DNA of 64,000 nt from Escallonia rubra (taxonomy: Eukaryota; Streptophyta; Magnoliopsida; Escalloniales; Escalloniaceae). Location: positions 248,001 through 312,000 of the forward strand of contig JAVXUO010000737.1 in NCBI GenBank assembly GCA_033065855.1, read 5' to 3'. This document shows positions 1-9,600 of this stretch, piece after piece. Under the pieces are notes generated by a model. It searched no databases and was not told where the DNA came from. It saw nothing but the letters and a program-made list of their open reading frames with translations. The translations under genes were made by a program, and so were the position numbers. Position 1 is the first letter of the stretch; the number at the start of each line of letters is the position of its first letter.

Positions 1-1151
1 TAGGATCAAGCACTTACCACTGCACCAAAAGCAATTGCTGTTAGTAAGGGCGTAACTTTATTTCCTTATAGTCATGGCACAGCAGTCAGCGCACACGGTC
101 GAGTACATAAGGGAGTAGATGGACGTGGCCAACCTCCGATCTGCCAACAATCCCTTCCCCAGATACACCCCAGGGGACTCTAACCCGTGACCAACTCTGA
201 TACCAATTATTAGGATCAAGCGCTAACCACTGCACCAAAAGCAATTGCTGTTAGTAGAGGCGCAACTTTATTTCTTTATAGTCCTAGCACAGCAGCCAGC
301 GCACACGGTCGAGTACACGAGGGAGTAGATGGACGCGGCCAACCTCCGATCTGCCAACAATCCATTCCCCAGTTATACCCCGGGGGACTCGAACCCGTGA
401 CCTGCTCTGATACCACTTGTAAAGAAATATATTAGATTTCGCACCAAGCAATAAAGAAGAGAATAAAAAATAATAACAGAAAATAAACCCTTCTCTTTAC
501 ATTATTGTTTTACATTTGTGTTGAGATTGGTTGTTTACTTATTTGTGTTATTGAGATTGAAGTTTGTTGTTTGTTAATTTTTAAAGTAGTCTTAAAACCT
601 TATTCACTCCCTAGGGTTATTTTATTGGTTTCACCTTCCCCAGTTATACCCCGGGGGACTCGAACCCGTGACCTGTTCTGATACCACTTGTAAAGGAATA
701 TACTAGATTTCGCACCAAGCAATAAAGAAGAGAATCGAAAATAATAACAGAAAATAGAGACACAAGATTTACATGGTGTAGTGGTTAGCGCTTGATCCTA
801 ACAATTAGTATCAAAGCAGGTCACGGGTTCGAGTCCCCCAGGGTAACCACTACACCATGTAAATCTTGTGTCTCTATTTTCTGTTATTATTTTCGATTCT
901 CTTCTTTATTGCTTGGTGCGAAATCTAGTATATTTCTTTACAATTGGTATCAGAGCAGGTCACGGGTTCGAGTCCTCCGGGGTGTATCTAGGGAAGGGAT
1001 TGTTGGCAGATCGGAGGTTGGCCGCGTCCATCTACTCCCTTGTGTACTCGACCGTGTGCGTTGGCTACTGTGCCAGGACTATAAGAAAATAAAGTTGTGC
1101 CCTTACTAATAGCAATTGCTTTTGGTGCAGTGGTAAGCGCTTGATCCTAAC
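1..1151. repeat. Cluster of ~210-bp repeats with tRNA-like modules
   Basis: Two head-to-tail copies of a ~210-bp unit lie at 1-210 and 211-417, read on the minus strand, and a third copy lies in the opposite orientation at about 942-1151. At the unit junctions the sequence reads TGGTGCAGTGGTTAGCGC (A-box-like), then a GGTATCAGAGC motif, then GGTTCGAGTCC (B-box-like) about 40 nt on. A further module at 774-838 has the same order. The boxes suggest an old tRNA-derived (SINE-like) unit. TGGTATCAGAGC is also the usual primer-binding-site sequence of plant LTR retrotransposons, so rearranged retroelement ends are an alternative. No foldable complete tRNA gene was seen. Confidence 0.6.
688..943. 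repeat. Near-perfect ~99-bp inverted repeat around a tRNA-like module
   Basis: The arm at 688-786 is repeated as its reverse complement at 845-943 with very few differences. The ~58-nt spacer holds the GGTTCGAGTCC-containing module. A third, direct and truncated copy of the left arm lies at 417-487. A transcript across it could fold into a long hairpin. The arms end in TTACAA next to a GGTATCAGAGC motif, the arrangement found at an LTR/primer-binding-site junction. Confidence 0.75.
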
Positions 1152-2000
1152 ATGGAACATGCATCCTCCTCAACACCTGTCGCTCGTGGTCTCGCGTCGT
1201 CTCCGCGACGCCAACTGTCACCTGCGCACCGGCTTCACGGCGCCCGTCGCCAGCGTGCCGGCTTCACGGCACCCTTCGCCCGTGGTCGAGCGCTGTCGCC
1301 GCGACGCCCGCGGTCGCGTGCTGAATTCCCGGAGCTCGTCGCTAGCGGCCGCGCATAGGATTCACGACGCCCGTCGTCCGTGGTCACGAGCCGTCTCCTG
1401 CGCGCCGATTTCCCGGAGCTCGACGCCCGCGTGTCGGCTCCACGATGCCCGTCGCCTGCGCCTGCACCGCATCTCCAACACTTCTTCGCGCCCATGCGCC
1501 TCGCCACTGATACAGTCGCGCCCCCGGCTCTATGTCACACTACCACGCTCCTTGCGTTGGTCCATCTTATCACCACACCATGCGCACCTTGCCTTGGTCG
1601 TGAAACATGCTTCGACCCACTCTCCGCACAAGGACTCACCCGCGAGGATAGGAGACTCCTTTGGGACACTATCTCCGTCAGGGAGCTTTTCAACTCCCCT
1701 TCCGCTAGGTAGATGGCTCCTCCGGGATGCTGCCTCTGCTCGTCAGGTAGACGGCTCCTCCGGGATGCTACCTTGACGCGCTCCGAGTGCTCCGGCACAA
1801 GGACTCACCCGCGGGGATAGGCAACTCCTCCGAGACACTATCTCCGCCAGGGAGCTTTTCAACTCCCCTTCCACCAGGTAGACGGCTCCTCCGGGATGCT
1901 ACCTCAGCCCACGGAATATGTGACTCATCCGGCACACTATCTCCGCCATGGTGTCTGCGTGACTGGCCTACGTGCTCCGGCACTTGGGGCTTCATCAGCA
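1152..2000. repeat. GC-rich stretch with a ~170-bp tandem repeat
   Basis: A GC-rich block unlike the AT-rich surroundings. Two imperfect copies of a ~170-bp unit start near 1628 and 1797, each opening with GGACTCACCCGCG and containing CTCCTCCGGGATGCT segments, some of them doubled inside the unit. Several overlapping open frames exist on both strands. They have shuffled low-complexity composition and no recognisable domain, so I do not call a gene. Confidence 0.6.
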
Positions 2001-3376
2001 CCCCGAAGGACTATGACCCCTAAGTCACTCCGAGAAGGGAGCATGTCTCCGGAAGGCATCACGCCTAGTTCGCCTGGCAGTTGGGCGTCGGGTCTTCTCC
2101 ACTGTTGCCAGGCCCGTGGGACTCTGCAAGGGCTTGGATTGGTGGCTAGATCAAGGGGTGTTCTCTAGCAACACCAACGCTGTGGGAGCCAGTCTTTCTA
2201 GACAGACAGAGCGACGCTGTGCGGAGCGGGCCGGGTGAATATGCGATCCGATAGTCCGCGAAGAACCGGTATTTTTTGGACCCCTGGTGACCTGTCACTC
2301 CCAGGGGATGACACGTGTCAGCTGATGACACAGACGCACTTTTCCTTATAAATAGGGGACTTTGGATTTCATTTTTAAGAGAACTCTCTCATTTGACATT
2401 TTCACTTTCTCACTCTAGAATCCAAATCCTCTGGAATTCTAGAGAGAGAAACATACAAGATCTTGACTCTGAACCTAAGTATCGGACTGTGACTGTCGTC
2501 GTATATTCGCCCAGCGCCGTCACTCTCGCAGCACTGCCACCCTCAGGCTATGTCTGGGAAGCTCTTGGTCTCTGCCCTTAATTGCTCCACATTTGCTGTG
2601 TTTCACACCAGTACACTTGGCATCTGACTTGGATTGCATTCTTTGTGACACCTCCACGTCGACTGCAAACCCACTTTCCTTGGCATCAATTGGCTTGTAA
2701 CTTTTGCTTCTCCTTCTCTTCCTCTTTACATCTTAAAAGGCTGAAGAGTGTTTGTTCTCGTTCATTAATTAGCTTCTTTACTTGAAGTTGGCGGTACGTG
2801 ACGAAGGTTTTCAGTTCCCACAAAAGCGAAGTTACATCGTGTGATGACTTTTTCTGTCCAACTATCGAAACGCGCACAAAACTTGAGCTGAAACATGACC
2901 GAAATAATCAAACTTCTTCAAAATGTTTTGGTTATAGTCCCAACCAAACTCCACCGAGTAGAAAATTTCGTTCTAGAACCCAACGTAGAAGAGATTCAAA
3001 ATGAAAATGTTGCATGCGTATAATTCCATTTTTTAGCTTCATAGGCATATGATCAAGTTTCAACAGTCTTGAGACCAAGGTGATAACTTAGTAATACGTG
3101 AGTTGCATAGAAATAAGCGATAAGATTATCGGATTAATATGGCAGATTATCAGGAACCGATTGCGGTTATTAAGATCGGCACCAAAAGACTTGATCATGC
3201 TATTATGTGTCTTGAAAACTTCAGCTACATTGCTTTGGCAAGAAAAATGTCACATGAACCTCAGTTATGTTCATAGCTTGAAGATGGTTTCTTACATGGA
3301 AATTACAAGCCTTTTATTCTCCGGACAGAAAACAAAAACAAAACATAATGATGAGCTTTGCATGGTGATTACAATT
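2001..3376. other. Intergenic; possible degenerate LTR promoter region
   Basis: CTTATAAATAGGGG at about 2345 is a good TATA-like motif, followed by a pyrimidine-rich leader-like stretch to about 2460. This is the layout of an LTR U3/R boundary, but no matching second LTR and no gag or pol reading was seen. From about 2810 to the end of globulin A nothing is recognisable beyond the probable 3' untranslated region of that gene. Confidence 0.25.
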
Positions 3377-5283
3377 TTAAGCAGAAGCCAGGCTCCCTCT
3401 CTCAGACCTAGAACTTGGGCCAAACAAGATAGTTTCCTCTCTGCCGAACTTGAGCCTCTGTGCCTCCTCCCGTGAAATCTGGTAGGCATTGGCGATGACA
3501 TCCACCGGAATGGCCCGGATTGCTGAGGTCCGCCCGGCCAGGGTACTGATCATGGCGTTGTCATTGGTCCTGAAGGACACCCATTCAACTCCCTGGTTTC
3601 CAGCCTGTTTCATCACGGCGTAGTTCTGTGGGGCTATCACGACTTGTCCCTCTCGGATTTGGGTGTCAAACACGGCCTCTCCGCGCTGATCAACGATCTG
3701 TATCCTTGCATCTCCCCTTGTGATGTAGATCACGCTGTGGGAATTCAAGTTCCAGTGTGGTGCCTTGATTGCGTTCTGCATTCATGCATAGTGTAGGGTT
3801 AAACAACAATTTTATTGATACACTATTATTGTTTGAGTTCGATTCGAGCTTACTTGACGTTTACATAGTACAAAATTTATCCAAATTTCAGTGGAACATA
3901 TGTAGCAATGCGTAGAAACAGTACTGCATTCGATATTCAGGCAACTAATTCTCTTACCCTATGGAGAACGCCTCTCTGGGCACTGAGTTGGAGAAACCGG
4001 AGAATGGGAAGATTGAAGCTGTTGACGTTCGTAAGCCGACCTGCGCGTGGGTTGTATATATCGGCACTCGAAGGGTCGTTGATGTTCTCTCTCAGCCTTG
4101 CGGAGCAGATGGTTTCCTCCAAGCCATTTCCACGCCCTTGCTCTTGCTCTTGTCGTTCCTGTTCTTCTCGCGACATTTGTGGCCTTATCACCTGAAGCCC
4201 CCGTTCAACTCTGACAATATGGCCCCTCTCGTCGTTTTCTCCCCGAAGCTTCCTTGCCGTCTCCGTGTCCACGTTGAATGCCTCGGCCAAAGTCTCAACA
4301 TCAAAACCCCTGAAGATGTTGCCGCAACCCTCTTGTTGCCCACGCTTGCGGCCCTGCTGTCCGTACTGTTGTTCTTGTTCTTGTTCTTGTTGTGGGTTTC
4401 CAGCAAAGAAGAACCTCTACAATTCCATGCAACAATATGTGAGACACATCGCCCATCCAGTTTTGTTAGTTTGACAGCATTTAGCTACTGTCATTTGAGC
4501 TTGCAGCCTAAATCTAGCCCAAAAAAGACGATTAGTACGCCAGTTCTATACGTTCTTTGATTACTAGCTTAGTGCATTTCTTACCCTAGGATTTCGATCA
4601 AGCTGGTTGGCGTTGTTGCTGGTGTCAAGCAAAACAACAGCAACAAGGTCCTTATCACCATCATTGTAGAGCCAGTGTGCCGCTCCAGCAGGGATTGCCA
4701 CAATGTCACCCTCTCTGAAGTGCCTAATTTTCTGATGGCGATCCTGCTGGAACCTCTGCCCTTCTTGTTCTCGTCCTTGTTCAGATTGTTGGGATGATTG
4801 GAAGGTCTCCGCACAACCAGGGAAAATAACCTCATGAAACCCTCTTCCTGTTGAAAAATACAGCACAGTAGAAGACATGAATCGTACTAGGTTTATTTTG
4901 TGTTTCAACCTAAAATCTTGGCCTTTTAGCGATGCTTATGCTAGCTCTACGCACTTTATTTAAAACTAGTTGCTAAAGATATTTTACCCACCTCGTTCAA
5001 TATAGACAAGTGAAGGAGTGTTAGTGTAGGAGGGCAAGAGAAGGCCTTTGGATCGGATAACGTGGCGAATCATGGCCACGCCGGCACATTGGAACTGGTC
5101 GTTGTTCCAGTCCCAGAACTGGCTTTCGCCAGCTTCTGCTTCGACGCGGTTGTTGGGTTCAAGAGCGTTGATCCTCTGAAGTTGGCACTCATTTTCCTGC
5201 TGCCATTGTTGCTGGCGAGCAACACAGCCATGGAAGATCAAAAGGAAGCCTAGGGAAAGAGAAAGCAAGGAAGGGCGAGCCAT
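3377..5283 (-). CDS. 11S globulin (legumin-type seed storage protein), gene A
   Basis: Four exons on the minus strand: 5283-4992, 4847-4585, 4416-3958 and 3775-3377, giving 470 aa. All introns are GT-AG and frames join (phases 1, 0, 0), the usual 11S four-exon plan. Residues 1-22 form a signal peptide ending H-G-C-V-A. Two cupin domains follow. Legumin hallmarks are ECQLQRINA and FQCAGVA in the first exon, FPGCAETFQ in the second, and the asparaginyl-endopeptidase site NGLEETIC, with cleavage after Asn282, which separates acidic and basic chains and supplies the interchain Cys. A Gln/Glu-rich variable stretch precedes the site. The protein should pass through the ER to protein storage vacuoles and assemble as a hexamer in seeds. 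No stop or frameshift is seen, so it looks intact. Confidence 0.95.
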
Positions 5284-5346
5284 GGTGATCGAGTGTTTGG
5301 TGATCTGATACTGATCTGATGGGAAGTGGCGAGTGGAAGCTGCTGG

Positions 5347-5354
5347 TATTTATA
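5347..5354 (-). promoter_or_regulatory. TATA box of globulin A
   Basis: TATAAATA on the minus strand, about 64 bp upstream of the ATG at 5283. Spacing is right for a short 5' leader. Confidence 0.6.
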
Positions 5355-5428
5355 GAAGAGAAGGGTCGGGCGGTGGTTGACACATATGAGAGAGTTGGCA
5401 AGGGAGATCGACATGCCATCTTGCAGCT

Positions 5429-5533
5429 TGCATGACTACTAAACCGTAGCAGCTTACACCTAATACACAGTTGCAAGTGGCCTTGGCTTTGAGAGAATAA
5501 ATACAAACAAGCCTGTTCATATATGCATGCATG
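5429..5533 (-). promoter_or_regulatory. RY (CATGCA) motifs upstream of globulin A
   Basis: CATGCA cores lie at 5429-5434 and, overlapping in ATGCATGCATG, at 5524-5529 and 5528-5533. RY elements bind B3 factors (ABI3/FUS3/LEC2) and drive seed expression of legumin genes. Their position 75-190 bp above the TATA box fits that role. Function is inferred from motif and position only. Confidence 0.5.
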
Positions 5534-6822
5534 AATCGGATCTTCAAGAGGATATTCTAGTGTAATTAAGGAGTATCATTAGCAATGTTCTTAGCCTTAA
5601 TTTGTTGATCTTCAAGAGGATAGTTTATGATCTTTTGATGAATTCCGAATTACAATGGAACCTACTTCTTAAGGTCGAGCGAGGTAATTGTAAATTGCTA
5701 AGATAGTTCAAAGTCATCGATAACATTGTAAGCTCTTTAAGTCTAGAGTTACTTCTTTCTTGTTGGTCATTGTGTTGTGGACAACCTTGCTAATTTTACA
5801 ACCGAGCCAGAGAATTCACTCATTTATGCCAATTTAACTTATCCAAAAGTTGGGTGAATTGTGCATGGCATTGCAATTTAATAATTACCATACTGCCTTG
5901 TGAGTTTAGTTCTCGAAAGAATTAAGACCGCACCTTTTCACTTTCGATGAACGAAATGACTGGTATCTTTCTCTACATCGAAGCTTTCAAACAGAGGTTA
6001 CATAGTCAGTCGAGATGATGAACTCATTTGAAAAGTGTACATGCTAATTCTTTTACCCGTGTCCTTTTGTGAGTTTGTGCGTTTTAAGACTCATTTGATA
6101 TGTTCATTTCTCCTCTCTATCTTTCATTCGATTTGGATATTGAAGGAAAAAACTCTTGGTACACTAAGTAGAGTCTAAACAACAAATTTTCACAAGTCCC
6201 ATGATTCGTTTGGCGGGTGCAAACGGAGTCACCTATATATCTCTAATGCTATAGAGAAGGGACACTTTTTTTCCAACTCCGATCACTTCCTGGTCCAAAG
6301 CAGTTTACCGTAAGTCTGATCTGGTGGCCATTGAGCACGATCTTTGTCCTCGCTATAAATTTATCCTGATCATAGTCCTTTTCAGCAAGAGAAATTAAGG
6401 AACTCGGATCGACAACTGTAATAGGATTACAGCAGACATGTAATTAGAGTTACAACAGACAACATGCAAACGATCCGATTCCAAAATTAATAGACATGGC
6501 ACATGCTTGGAGTTCTGTGTTACTCACTCAAAACCTATCTCTTTTGGTGTACTGAAAGAAGGGAAATGTTATTCCCAGAGTCCCACCTACAAATGTGAAC
6601 TAGGCCCCCTAAAATAGTGGAGTATGTAGTGACCCTTGTAGTTGTAGATGCCAGCATGTCATTTTTAGTGACAATGTTGGAGTGGTTTAATTTAATTAGT
6701 TTAACTGCGACCCACTTAGTCAAAAGTTTGTCATCACTACCTACATTTTTTTCGACATACAAATGTCACCTCATTTGATAATCAAATCAATCAATCAATC
6801 AATTATTTTTAAAAACAAAAAC
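5534..6822. other. Intergenic, nothing recognised
   Basis: AT-rich DNA upstream of globulin A. I see no conserved reading frame, RNA gene or complete transposon. A TCAA(TCAA)n run occurs near 6787-6802. Confidence 0.5.
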
Positions 6823-7262
6823 ACTTGTTAGCTCCTTTCGGTAACACTTATTTCTCAAGTTTTTTCTCCAATTTTGTAAACTGGAGAAAATAAACGCGTT
6901 TGGCACACAATTTTTGTTTTGTTATTTTTTTTTCAGTTTTGAAAATCAGTTTTTAAAACAGGACTGTTTTTTAAAACTTCAAAAATGAGTTTTCGGTTTT
7001 CAATTTTGGTTTTTATTTTGAGACCACTACCACCACCCTCCCACCGCCGGCGACCACCGCCACCGCAAACCACTACCAAAGAAAAAACTCAAAATAAAAA
7101 CTGGGTAATCAAACACCCAAAAGAAAAAATTCAAAATAAAAATTAGGTAATCAAACACCCATTTGTTTTTGTAAATAAATAAATAAACTATTTTTTATTT
7201 TTGTTTTTTTGGAAATAGAAAATCAAAACGAGAAAGTGTTACCAAACGCTACCTAACAAGTT
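6823..7262. mobile_element. MITE-like element, copy 1 of a three-copy family
   Basis: The ends are inverted repeats. The left reads ACTTGTTAGCTCC...GGTAACACTT, and the right, reverse-complemented, reads ACTTGTTAGGTAGCGTTTGG then TAACACTT. The interior has runs of T, mirror phrases such as CAGTTTTGAAAA and CAAAATAAAAACTGGGTAATC, and a GC-rich CCACC/GCCGG core near 7026-7075. Related elements lie at 10564-10973 and 39714-40099. It has no coding capacity. Confidence 0.6.
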
Positions 7263-7610
7263 TGAAATATAGGTAATGGTACATAATTGATCAGTCAGCC
7301 CCTTATCTGTGCGAGGTCAAAAGTACGTGCCTCGTAGAGACGATGAAAAAACTCACTACCAAAGAAAAAACTCAAAATAAAAACTGGGTAATCAAACACC
7401 CAAAAAGAAAAAATTCAAAATAAAAACTAAGTAATCAAACACCCATTTGTTTTTGTAAATAAATAAATAATCTACTTTTGATTTTTGTTTTTTTGGAAAT
7501 AGAAAACCAAAACGAGAAAGTGTTACCAAACGCTACCTAACAAGTTTGAAATATTGGTAATGGTACATAATTGATCAGTCAGCCCCTTATTTATGCGAGG
7601 TGCCTCGTAG
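7071..7610. repeat. Tandem duplication of the right half of the MITE plus flank
   Basis: Sequence from 7071 to about 7345 is repeated at about 7354-7610 with a 283-bp offset and few differences. Both copies include the right end of the MITE, its flank (TGGTACATAATTGATCAGTC) and a CCTCGTAGAGACGATGA phrase. This is a direct duplication after insertion of the element. Confidence 0.8.
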
Positions 7611-7748
7611 AGACGATGAGATAATTGATAAAGTAATTTCCTTTCATTATAACTGAAAAAATAGAAATTATAGTTTATTACACCCTTACTTCTATTAACT
7701 TCTAGTAGTCCCTTCTTTTGTTGCATTAATCGGCCAGTACAATCGTTT

Positions 7749-8086
7749 TACTCTCTCCGTTCTAAAATATTTGATTGTCTTAAACTTATAAATTTACTTA
7801 AGATATGCGTCATATTTTATGAGTTTTTAATTATATTCGAGAGACAAAAATAATGAAGTGGGTAAGAGATAAGTGGGTCGATGGATATTATCCAGATAAA
7901 ATTGAAAACGACAGAGTTTCCAAAAAAAAGAGAATCTCAATTTAAAACCGCACAAGTCACGATGCCATCCGAAAAGCACAGCTGAAGATGTTAATAGAAG
8001 CAGTACTGATTAGAGAAGCCGAAAGAGAGATCTGTCCACATCTCAGATCCCAAATCCCAGCAGATGAACGTAGCAGGTGAGTCAAC
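7749..8086. other. Stowaway-like fragment and upstream region of the secreted-protein gene
   Basis: TACTCTCTCCGTTCTAAAAT at 7749 resembles the left end of a Stowaway-type MITE, with TA then CTCYCTCCGTYC. No matching right end was found. The remainder up to 8086 is presumably promoter and 5' leader. No clear TATA box was identified. Confidence 0.35.
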
Positions 8087-9600
8087 ATGCGGAGCTCCAT
8101 TTCACGGCCGAGTCGACTCGTCCTTCTTCTCCTTCTCATTTGCTTTGTAACCGCGGCACGGGCAGCCGCCGAGAAACGCCGCCCGGGGTTTCTCTACACA
8201 AGAACCCGAGGAAGGTGCTCCCCGCAGTAAGATCTCTCTTTCCCTTGTCACATTGGTGCATTTTAGTATTATAGCTTGCTCTCCTTTCTCTTAACATAAG
8301 GCTCTGATCGAACTTGGAGAGTGGACTCGGATGAAATCCTCCGAGTGATGTCGACTTCCAAACTGTTCTGTGATGAAATTCATGTAGACTCGGTCTGAAC
8401 TTTCGTTCTAGTTAATTCGGTATTTTCCGAAAATTTATCTGAAATTTTAATTTCCAGAACCAATAGTTGCAAATAGGATTATTTGGTGGAAAAGTTTTCG
8501 CTGCTACCCGTTGTAGGAAGATACCTGCATCTACTTGTATGGCGACTATTAAATATTATTGATAACTTTTCTGCTTTAACACTTTCAACAACAAAAAATT
8601 AGTAGCACTTTTTAAGTATTCTTTTATCGTCATTAAATAAAAGTAACAAAAAATATTTAACGATAATTGATTGTCACTACGGGGTTGAGCTGTTGTAACC
8701 AGTGGCTAGAATGTAGCGACAAAAAATAATTGCAATTGTGACATTTGTAAAGACGCTTTTAGCAATGAATTTTAACAAACTAATACATGTAAATAACTGT
8801 ATTAGAGACCATTTATTGACGTTATATCGGGTTGTAACCATGTCCTACAACACCGGTTGCATTTAAACAAATCCCGCTGACTTTCTGTTTTAAGCACATT
8901 GTTGTCACTTATTATATTTTGTAGCTGAATGATGCAACCAATTAAACTTTTTAGCACATAGAGGTCATTGATCAAAGGAACAGAATCCGAATTTGAGGTG
9001 GTATGTGGTTCATAGGTTTGGGGCTAGTTAATCGTCACGTCATTTTGAAGTTAAAATTTGGGAGAGACGGATTAAAATTGCCAAAATTGTCATGGAACTT
9101 GTCTGAAAATGGTGAACTATATCTTTGTTCTCCAACAATGGCCTTGACAATTTCTCGTGTCAATTTAGAGTAAAAGTTTGTGACTGAATTTGGGAAAAAG
9201 CTAGAGTTCAAGATTGACATAGTCATGGAAGTTGTACAAGTGAACTCAGGTACATATGTTCAATGATAATGGCAGATTCTGGAGCAGCAGGACAGAGTCG
9301 TGGCCAAGGATGGTGCCACAGAGATCTACGGTGTCGAAGGTGTTTGGATCGAGAGCGTACGAGCGGTATAGATACGACCTGACGCTGCTGGAAGCGACAG
9401 CCAGGAACGACGACGTAGAGAACGCCTTTGCTAGGCTGGTGAAGGAGTCCACTGCGGCTTTGCTCAACTCCTATGCCAGGAAAGGCTATCCGTACACTGC
9501 CTGGGAAGTGAAGACTTTGCTGATAAGAGGTTTGGTGTCGGAGAAGGCCGCAGCTGTTCAAGCTCAACGTTTCCATGAGGCCAATCAGGCCTGTAATTAG
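8087..9600 (+). CDS. Small predicted secreted plant protein of unknown function
   Basis: Two exons, 8087-8226 and 9276-9600, joined across a GT-AG phase-2 intron, give 154 aa. The join makes a Gln codon in the reading RCSPQFWSSR, which runs on smoothly. Residues 1 to about 27 are a classic signal peptide: basic N end, L-V-L-L-L-L-L-I core, A-A-R-A end. The mature part is basic, with EKRRPGFLYTRTRGRC, then MVPQRSTVSKVFGSRAYERY and an alanine- and leucine-rich helical C-terminal half ending EANQACN. It has two Cys after the signal region. I have an impression of similar short proteins across angiosperms but cannot name a characterised family. No catalytic motif is visible. It is probably apoplastic. 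Confidence 0.8.
8510..8700. mobile_element. MITE-like insertion in the intron of the secreted-protein gene
   Basis: It begins GTTGTAGGAAGATA and ends near CACTACGGGGTTGAGCTGTTGTAAC. The AT-rich inside has GTAACAAAAAATATTTAACG-type phrases. The same start and end motifs recur at 44163-44354, 45717-45885 and 55831-55861. It lies wholly within the 8227-9275 intron. Confidence 0.4.

Noticed and set aside
771-850. Possible tRNA gene
   Set aside because: A-box-like and B-box-like stretches are present, but the sequence does not fold as a full cloverleaf with acceptor pairing by eye. A repeat-derived module is more likely.
1141-1776. Long open frames on both strands in the GC-rich block
   Set aside because: High GC removes stop codons. 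The product is Arg/Ser/Pro shuffle and follows the tandem repeat, not a protein family.
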